From: CAYSVN01 sp964434585
GTDB taxonomy: Bacteria > Patescibacteriota > Gracilibacteria > Peribacterales > Peribacteraceae
Assembly (NCBI GenBank): GCA_964434585.1
Contig: CAYSVN010000042.1
Coordinates: 1-10,484 of the forward strand
Direction of reading: 5' to 3'
Length of the DNA stretch: 10,484 nt
In this document: positions 6,426 to 10,484 of the stretch, in pieces
Numbering within the stretch: the first letter of the stretch is position 1
How the letters are laid out: every line of letters starts with the position of its first letter
Program-made: the position numbers and the translations under genes
Notes under the pieces: model-generated
What the model saw: only the letters and a program-made list of their open reading frames with translations
What the model was told of the DNA's origin: nothing
Database searches by the model: none

Positions 6426-6770
6426 ATGAAAGAAGTAAATGTTTATATATGCGGCCTGGAAGGTTGCGGGAAACAAAAGCCATCTGATAAGGATGGAATA
6501 GATGTATTTAATGAGATTGCAGAACACGAAAATATATCCCCAGAAGGGTTGAGTGAGATTGTTGCAAGGGTAAATAATACAAGAGTAACAGTACATTCAT
6601 GCGCAGGTTGCGCAAGAGGGTGTAAGCGTAGCATAGGTTTAATGCCGGGTATTTTAGTAAGCGATGAGAATGCCTCTCGTAAAAATATCCCCCTTGGCTC
6701 CGCAGAAGATATCTTAAAAGCGGCAGTTGAATTTGTAGGCGATGAAGAGCCTGTAGATACAAAGGGTTAA
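6426..6770 (+). CDS. Small cysteine-rich probable metal-binding protein
   Basis: A 114-residue soluble protein with five cysteines: C9 and C14 in ICGLEGCGK, and C59, C62, C66 in HSCAGCARGCKRS. A beta-strand followed by a CxxxxC pair and, about 45 residues later, a CxxCxxxC group preceded by a hydrophobic strand resembles thioredoxin-fold [2Fe-2S] ferredoxin-like and DUF1636-type predicted metal-binding proteins. That resemblance is by pattern only; five rather than four cysteines and their spacing leave the cofactor open. The region between the clusters (20-50) is predicted helical, and the tail is acidic. The start is set by TATAAT 6 bases upstream. The gene is tail to tail with the next gene: its TAA (6768-6770) touches the other gene's stop (6771-6773). 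Confidence 0.7.
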   Translation: MKEVNVYICGLEGCGKQKPSDKDGIDVFNEIAEHENISPEGLSEIVARVNNTRVTVHSCAGCARGCKRSIGLMPGILVSDENASRKNIPLGSAEDILKAAVEFVGDEEPVDTKG

Positions 6771-8276
6771 TTATTCCTCACGTAGATTCTTAAATACTTC
6801 ACGGAAGCGGAAGTATTCCATAATACGTAGGCCTGTATAACGACCAACGATAATATTAAAGATAATCGTTAGCAAGATAAGTTCTGGGTAAGCAAGTAGT
6901 AATGATTGTAAATTCGGTAGTTGGACAATGAATACACAAATAAGGGCAGCTAAAATAGTTTCACCCATTCCAATAATGGCTCCAAACCAACCACGTTCAC
7001 TTTTAAGACTCATTACACTTTCTGTAAGTGTCGACATAATCAGCAGAATAAAGATGGTGTCGCTAGGTAGCGAAACTTTTAACCAAGAGCCGATACCAAA
7101 TAGTAGCAGTAAGCTAATACTAATAGCTGTTAGCATAATAGCTACTTTTGGTATGTATAAAATCGCCAAACCCTTCATGCTTTCGCGTGTAATGTATCCA
7201 GTAAATAGCACAAACAATAAAAACAGTAAGCCAACTTTCCAGCCAAGCGCTAAGAAGCTTAATGCAATAATAGACGGTGTAAACAGCCCAAGTGTAGTAA
7301 TGCCCACAAACTGTTTTAAGAATGCTAAAATAGTGGCAATAAGCGGTAGTGAAAGCAGTAGGATAATCGTCTGGCTAGCAATACCATTAGTAAGCATATA
7401 GCTAACCAGTAGCGATAAAAAGTTCCAAGGTCGAACTGCTGACATATCGCTATCTACTTTTGTAAAAGCAATATCTTGCGTGGTAATGTCTGTTAAAAAT
7501 CCATCAACATTTTCAGTAGTAAAAAGTGAGGTTACCGCTTGCTTACGGGTAAGGATAATTTGTTCTGGGCGCAGAACTCTAAACGGGCTCCTGGCTACAC
7601 GAGCTAGACTAGTTAAGTTACTGTCGGTCACCAATAGTAAGGTTGAATCCTTAATGTGTTGCCGTAGTTCTTCATTATTTTCAGCAGCTTGCATAAGTGC
7701 CTGCATTCCCGAAATATCATCACTCCAAAATACAATAGTTTCTGCATTTTGTAGGGTTTCTGGTTGGTCTTGGGCAAGTTTAACCAGCGCATTATCTGCA
7801 CCTACGTTACTGGTTTCAACGGTAATAGTTGGTGGAATGTATGTGCCAGCTTGCTGGGCGCCTAGTCGGTGGCGGTCAAGTTTTTCTTGGTCTGCTTGTT
7901 CATCTGCAATAAACACCATTTTACGGTTATAGGCAGAAACAGTGTGTTCACGTGTCTGAGTAAACAGTTGCTCGTCTATTGTTGTTTCAATGGTAAGGAC
8001 AATGGTTTTAGGGCCAGGGTCTTCTGGTGTAAAAATAGCATCAATCGTTTCAGAAATAACTTGATCATTATTCAAAAGCTTCCATTCAAACGTAGTTGTT
8101 TCTCCTTCAGTAACAATGCCGCTTACAAGCGCATTAAACAAAATAGGCCTGCCAACCGGAGCGTCACTTGGGCCACTAATAGTAGCAGTAAAGACAGATG
8201 GTTCGATGTTTTGTCCCAGCGCTGAAAACGGGGCAAGAAGTAGAAGTAAGGTGCCACAAAGAAAAAGATGTTTCAT
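6771..8276 (-). CDS. Exported Ig/PKD-like domain plus 7TM (7TM_transglut-type) membrane protein
   Basis: The frame is open to 8432, but the start at 8276 (MKHLFLCGTL) gives a proper signal peptide (1-21, cleavage after ALG-Q) and has a promoter just upstream, so I take 501 residues. Domains: a beta-rich Ig/PKD-like fold at about 25-115 (GRPILFNALVSG, TTFEWKLLNN, DPGPKTIVLTI); an alpha/beta domain at about 116-275 with Rossmann-like strands (RKMVFIADE, ETIVFWSDD, STLLLVTDSN); seven helices from about 302 to 477; and a basic cytosolic tail. The membrane part carries features known from the 7TM_transglut family: GITTLGLFTPSIIALSF near 325, PKVAIMLTAI near 376, GMGETILAA near 436, PELILL near 464 and GRYTGLRIMEYFRFRE at 478-492. 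In that family an inactive transglutaminase usually precedes the helices; here it is replaced. Function is unknown; envelope sensing or processing is a guess. Confidence 0.8.
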   Translation of the reverse strand: MKHLFLCGTLLLLLAPFSALGQNIEPSVFTATISGPSDAPVGRPILFNALVSGIVTEGETTTFEWKLLNNDQVISETIDAIFTPEDPGPKTIVLTIETTIDEQLFTQTREHTVSAYNRKMVFIADEQADQEKLDRHRLGAQQAGTYIPPTITVETSNVGADNALVKLAQDQPETLQNAETIVFWSDDISGMQALMQAAENNEELRQHIKDSTLLLVTDSNLTSLARVARSPFRVLRPEQIILTRKQAVTSLFTTENVDGFLTDITTQDIAFTKVDSDMSAVRPWNFLSLLVSYMLTNGIASQTIILLLSLPLIATILAFLKQFVGITTLGLFTPSIIALSFLALGWKVGLLFLLFVLFTGYITRESMKGLAILYIPKVAIMLTAISISLLLLFGIGSWLKVSLPSDTIFILLIMSTLTESVMSLKSERGWFGAIIGMGETILAALICVFIVQLPNLQSLLLAYPELILLTIIFNIIVGRYTGLRIMEYFRFREVFKNLREE

Positions 8277-8284
8277 GAGGCTAC

Positions 8285-8314
8285 AGTGTAGCGAACTTAA
8301 GGTGTTTTTTACAA
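8285..8314 (-). promoter_or_regulatory. Promoter of the 7TM gene, near-leaderless
   Basis: On the minus strand TTGTAA (8314-8309), an 18-base spacer and TACACT (8290-8285, 5 of 6) end 8 bases before the ATG at 8276. This supports that start over the longer frame. Confidence 0.5.
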
Positions 8315-8370
8315 TAAAAATAACAATATCATTACAGAACATGGGTTGTGGTAGGCTTGCCAAGCGACAT

Positions 8371-8420
8371 AAAAAAATCCCAACGACACAAACATAAATG
8401 GATAAGGCGTTAGGATTTTT
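8371..8420 (-). terminator. Terminator of the candidate small RNA
   Basis: AAAAATCC (8373-8380) pairs with GGATTTTT (8413-8420), and AACG (8382-8385) with CGTT (8408-8411), across one C/A mismatch. On the minus strand the stem runs into seven T (8377-8371). It insulates the RNA gene from the 7TM gene promoter. Confidence 0.6.
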
Positions 8421-8578
8421 AGTAATAAACAATCATTAAACACTTAAAGCGTTAACTTCCCAGGGGAACAGATCGAAGAAATGGATGTTTATAAGCGTTA
8501 GGTACAGGAATTTACTACGTCTCAGCAACAAGTACCTCGTAAGAGGTTACCAGCAAGCTGGTAAAATTCTGTATCAAC
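8371..8578 (-). ncRNA. Candidate small RNA gene, about 205 nt, unknown family
   Basis: A stand-alone transcription unit lies between hpf and the 7TM gene: a promoter at 8613-8585, a predicted start near 8578 and an intrinsic terminator ending at 8371. The 5' half folds as a compact three-way junction. A closing stem pairs 8505-8513 with 8564-8571 (8 bp, one bulge); inside it sit two directly abutting hairpins, 8548-8553 with 8558-8563 (6 bp, tetraloop CUUG in the minus-strand RNA) and 8534-8538 with 8543-8547 (5 bp), plus a 20-base linker. The 3' half is mostly unpaired, with a short TTCCC/GGGAA hairpin (8457-8468) and three TAACGC-TTA repeats. There is no frame of note. The plus strand cannot be excluded, because the flanking hpf terminator also works in that direction. 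Confidence 0.5.
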
Positions 8579-8584
8579 ATATAT

Positions 8585-8613
8585 ATAGTAGCACAAAGTA
8601 GGACATTGCTCAA
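8585..8613 (-). promoter_or_regulatory. Candidate promoter of the small RNA
   Basis: Minus-strand TTGAGC (8613-8608), a 17-base spacer and TACTAT (8590-8585) place the start near 8578, seven bases before the closing stem of the three-way junction. Confidence 0.4.
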
Positions 8614-8615
8614 AC

Positions 8616-8648
8616 AAAAAAGCCAATGAGTTCATCATCAGCTTTTTT
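8616..8648 (-). terminator. Bidirectional terminator of hpf
   Basis: AAAAAAGC (8616-8623) pairs with GCTTTTTT (8641-8648), with an inner ATGA/TCAT stem (8626-8629 with 8635-8638). T runs occur on both sides, so it can act for hpf on the minus strand and for any plus-strand transcript. It begins 16 bases after the hpf stop. Confidence 0.75.
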
Positions 8649-8663
8649 AATTTATTTTTTAAC

Positions 8664-8975
8664 TTAGTGAGAGTGCTTATCTTTATAACGCTTAACTTGT
8701 GGTTCTAGTTTTTCGATACAACGGTCAAACGAAGCCAGAAGCATTTCACGACGAGAATCCGCTCGCTCCGTGTGGTCGTGAAACTCAATAGTAATACTTA
8801 CTTTCATGCGATCTTTTGCTTTTTCAGTATCACGAAGTTCACTGCTTACAAAAATCTTTGTACTTTCGTCCATCATATATTTACAGTAATGCGCTAGGTG
8901 GCCAAGTTTTTCAGCCATATGCATGCGTTCTTCATCGGTTAGTTTAAACCCTACTTCGTGGTGTTGAATATTCAT
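8664..8975 (-). CDS. hpf: Ribosome hibernation promoting factor, short HPF/RaiA type
   Basis: A 103-residue cytosolic protein of the HPF/YfiA (RaiA) family, which binds the 30S subunit at the A and P sites and inactivates or dimerises ribosomes under stress. The beta-alpha-beta-beta-beta-alpha layout can be traced: MNIQHHEVGFKLTDEERMHMAEKLGHL (first strand and helix, from 1), KIFVSSELRD (from 40), KVSITIEFHD (from 58), then a long helix with MLLASFDRCIEKLEPQVKRYKDKH (79-102), matching the family ending of a helix with a basic ...QLxRYKxK tail. The dimerisation domain of long HPF is absent. Cysteines at 31 and 86 are not a known feature. An extended -10 lies 31 bases upstream, leaving a short leader without a Shine-Dalgarno. 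A strong terminator follows. Confidence 0.85.
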   Translation of the reverse strand: MNIQHHEVGFKLTDEERMHMAEKLGHLAHYCKYMMDESTKIFVSSELRDTEKAKDRMKVSITIEFHDHTERADSRREMLLASFDRCIEKLEPQVKRYKDKHSH

Positions 8976-9006
8976 AGTGGTAACAGGTAAGAATTAAGTG
9001 AATCTA

Positions 9007-9025
9007 AGTATAACATAAAAGTATA
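9007..9025 (-). promoter_or_regulatory. Candidate hpf promoter, extended -10
   Basis: On the minus strand TGTTATACT (9015-9007) is an extended -10 with no good -35; a second TATACT lies at 9025-9020, at the edge of the hairpin. The first leaves about 24 bases of leader before the ATG at 8975. Confidence 0.4.
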
Positions 9026-9120
9026 AAAGGTAGAAGATGTAGAAGAGGTAGAAATGGTCTGTATGCAATAAAAAGCGATAAAACCTCTTTTTCATTTTCT
9101 TCTTCTTCTACTTTTTACAC
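9021..9120. repeat. Purine/pyrimidine inverted repeat between divergent promoters
   Basis: Arm 9021-9047 (GTATAAAAGGTAGAAGA and onward) pairs imperfectly, about three positions in four, with 9094-9120; the loop is about 46 bases. It separates the hpf promoter from that of the next operon and matches in composition (GAAG repeats against CTTC repeats) the hairpin at 3701-3750. Confidence 0.55.
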
Positions 9121-9131
9121 CTCAGTAGACA

Positions 9132-9160
9132 TTGAAAAATTATTCAAAACATGCTACAAT
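9132..9160 (+). promoter_or_regulatory. Promoter of the unknown operon
   Basis: TTGAAA (9132-9137), exactly 17 bases, then TACAAT (9155-9160) preceded by TGC, so both -35 and extended -10 signals are present. The ATG at 9183 is 22 bases further, leaving a short leader without a Shine-Dalgarno. Confidence 0.65.
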
Positions 9161-9182
9161 AATATGATAACAAACAAACATT

Positions 9183-9431
9183 ATGACAGATCTAAAAAAC
9201 CTTCTTACCAGGCTTAATAAATCAACATTTTTTAAGCAGCAGGATAAACAGTATTGGCGCCATGCTTTAGAGCATAAAATGACTGATGCTCAAATTATAG
9301 AATTTGAAGTATTACTAGATAAGTCAGAAGAATTTTCTGTCGCTGGTCGCTTAGCACAGCTTAATAAGGCAACAGTACAGTTGGACAAGGCTGAAGCCAA
9401 ATTTACTGAAATTATCTCTCAACATTCCTAA
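9183..9431 (+). CDS. Small helical protein, unrecognised
   Basis: An 82-residue soluble protein that I do not recognise. It is rich in charged residues and leucine and should be almost wholly helical, probably as two or three helices: LKNLLTRLNKSTFF (about 4-17), KQYWRHALEHKMTDAQIIEFEVLLDKSEEF (about 22-51), and a final helix AGRLAQLNKATVQLDKAEAKFTEIIS (about 54-79) with heptad-like spacing that could form a coiled coil. There is no signal peptide, membrane helix or cysteine. A good promoter lies upstream, and the next gene starts 8 bases after its stop, so it is the first gene of an operon and probably works with the following protein, which also has a helical N-terminus. Confidence 0.7.
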   Translation: MTDLKNLLTRLNKSTFFKQQDKQYWRHALEHKMTDAQIIEFEVLLDKSEEFSVAGRLAQLNKATVQLDKAEAKFTEIISQHS

Positions 9432-9439
9432 ACATTTTT

Positions 9440-10399
9440 ATGCCTAATGAATCATTGCCCATCAGCCAACTAAAAGAAGATTTTAAAGAACTAAAATCAA
9501 CCGTCGAACAGTTAAATCAAATGCATCAAAGCGCAGAAGCATCTGCTACCCCTGAAGCAGTTCAAGAAAAAATTGACATTGCTACCCAGAGAAAAGATGA
9601 GCTACTTGCTGATATTACAGATGCAATTAATGATCCTAAAAATCAAGACAGCCAAGCGATACTTACGCTGCTGCAAGAAGAAGTAGCTGCTACCGTGATT
9701 TCTAAAAGTCCAGAGGAGCTCAATGCGCAGTTTGACAGTTTACGAAAAGAAGCTGAAGACCAAGGTGAGACACCACAAGCATCAGAGGTATCCACAGAAA
9801 GTGATACACCAAAAGAAGCTGGTAAAAGCGGGGATAGTGCAGAGTTAAAAAATAAAAGTAGTGAGGATGTAAATAGTAAAAATATTTCAGAAGAACCAAA
9901 AAAAGGCCTTGCGTTAATGGTAGACAAATTTACCAAACTCATGGCGAGATTTGGAAAAGAGCTACGCAGTATGTCATCGGGTAGCATTGCTTTTTTAAAA
10001 CAATTACCAGGGGTTTCATTTTTAGTTTCATTTGCACAGAAAAATAATGTAAATGAAGATTTAGCGAAGTTGCAAAAACTTGATGTACAAACAGACTTAA
10101 AGTCTATTGGTGTTGATTTAAACGAAGGATTTGATAGCGAAAAGTTTAAAAGGTTAAAAGATGTATTTTTAGCATTTAAAGTTGAAAATAGTGGAAAGGG
10201 AGATTTAAAAGCGTTCTTAAAAACAGAATTTCAATTATTTAAAAAACAGAATACACCCGTGCAACCGGTTGCAGTTGTTAATGCAGTAGCTACTACCGCA
10301 GAACAATCATTACAGCCAGCAAAACCTAAGTCGGTACCATTTAACGCAGATATTGATCTATTTATGTCATTCTTAGAAAATCGTTATTTAGCTGTTTAA
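9440..10399 (+). CDS. Coiled-coil and acidic-linker protein, unrecognised
   Basis: A 319-residue protein of unknown family. The N-terminal part (about 5-108) is helical and likely coiled-coil (LKEDFKELKSTVEQLNQMH, VQEKIDIATQRKDELLADI). Residues about 110-153 are a low-complexity linker rich in Ser, Glu, Asp and Lys. A basic, partly hydrophobic helical segment follows (about 154-203, including KFTKLMARFGKEL and FLKQLPGVSFLVSF), which could touch a membrane but is too polar for a clear transmembrane helix. The C-terminus (about 205-319) has short helices, a Pro/Val/Ala-rich hinge near 275-300 and ends FLENRYLAV. No signal peptide or catalytic motif is seen. The ATG is 8 bases after the previous stop, with no Shine-Dalgarno, and the next gene starts 11 bases after this stop. 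Confidence 0.75.
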   Translation: MPNESLPISQLKEDFKELKSTVEQLNQMHQSAEASATPEAVQEKIDIATQRKDELLADITDAINDPKNQDSQAILTLLQEEVAATVISKSPEELNAQFDSLRKEAEDQGETPQASEVSTESDTPKEAGKSGDSAELKNKSSEDVNSKNISEEPKKGLALMVDKFTKLMARFGKELRSMSSGSIAFLKQLPGVSFLVSFAQKNNVNEDLAKLQKLDVQTDLKSIGVDLNEGFDSEKFKRLKDVFLAFKVENSGKGDLKAFLKTEFQLFKKQNTPVQPVAVVNAVATTAEQSLQPAKPKSVPFNADIDLFMSFLENRYLAV

Positions 10400-10410
10400 T
10401 ACTTTATTTT

Positions 10411-10484
10411 ATGTCTCCAGATAATTCCTCAACAACTGAAACGTTAAAAGTTCAAAATGTGCCAGAATTTATTGTTAGATTAGA
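10411..10484 (+). CDS. Start of a third gene in the operon, truncated by the window
   Basis: An ATG 11 bases after the preceding stop opens a frame to the window edge, 24 full codons beginning MSPDNSSTTETLKVQNVPEF. The polar, Ser/Thr-rich N-terminus resembles the start of the preceding protein in style and shows no signal peptide. The product cannot be named. It is probably co-transcribed with the two genes before it. Confidence 0.6.
   Translation, partial: MSPDNSSTTETLKVQNVPEFIVRL

Noticed and set aside
7480..7932. Long plus-strand frames (6928-7401, 7480-7932, 7869-8225) opposite the 7TM gene
   Set aside because: They mirror a well-supported minus-strand gene and show no protein family character.
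8277..8432. N-terminal extension of the 7TM protein to 8432
   Set aside because: The extension covers the promoter candidate and would bury an excellent signal peptide inside the protein.
8534..8571. Plus-strand similarity to the RNase P P11-P12 region (GUAAGAG ... ACCAGCA ... GGUAAA)
   Set aside because: The order of short words is similar, but the universal P4 strands are missing on both sides, so this is probably chance.
1..10484. CRISPR arrays, tRNA genes, rRNA genes, insertion sequences
   Set aside because: No regularly spaced direct repeats with unique spacers, no tRNA T-loop with cloverleaf pairing, and no transposase-like frame were seen.

Overview
The window looks like a stretch of an AT-rich, small-genome bacterium, most plausibly a member of the Candidate Phyla Radiation (Patescibacteria). 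This is an inference from the proteins (divergent single-copy housekeeping genes beside small unrecognised proteins) and from the initiation signals: none of the gene starts has a recognisable Shine-Dalgarno sequence, and several start codons lie only 6-8 bases after a -10 box, as in leaderless mRNAs. The genetic code appears standard: stops are TAA or TAG, and no frame needs TGA to be read through. No lineage below this level can be named from the sequence alone.

Layout. 1-125: possible start of a minus-strand gene leaving the window, and the trigger-factor terminator hairpin. 126-2296 (minus): secF followed after 2 bases by tig (trigger factor), a protein export and folding pair without secD. 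2297-2518: divergent intergenic region with a long imperfect inverted repeat. 2519-3160 (plus): ribosomal protein L25/Ctc with an acidic tail, closed by a perfect hairpin terminator. 3367-3666 (minus) and 3764-4441 (plus): a small three-helix membrane protein divergent from a DUF389 membrane protein. 4442-4915: 474 bases without a gene, holding a second inverted repeat of the same family and a GC-richer, hairpin-dense stretch that looks like a structured RNA. 4916-6405 (plus): guanylate kinase overlapping an EamA-family transporter that is split by a frameshift at an A8 run. 6426-6770 (plus): a cysteine-rich probable metal-binding protein whose stop codon abuts, with no spacer, the stop codon of the next, opposite-strand gene. 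6771-8276 (minus): an exported Ig/PKD-like plus seven-helix membrane protein of the 7TM_transglut type. 8277-8663: a region containing a probable small RNA gene on the minus strand with its own promoter, a three-way junction and a terminator. 8664-8975 (minus): ribosome hibernation factor HPF/RaiA. 9183-10484 (plus): an operon of two unrecognised proteins and the start of a third.

Functionally the window mixes translation and protein biogenesis (L25, trigger factor, SecF, HPF), nucleotide metabolism (Gmk) and membrane proteins of unknown substrate. The most noteworthy parts are non-coding: the two candidate RNAs, the families of intergenic inverted repeats beside promoters, and the consistently leaderless promoter layout.
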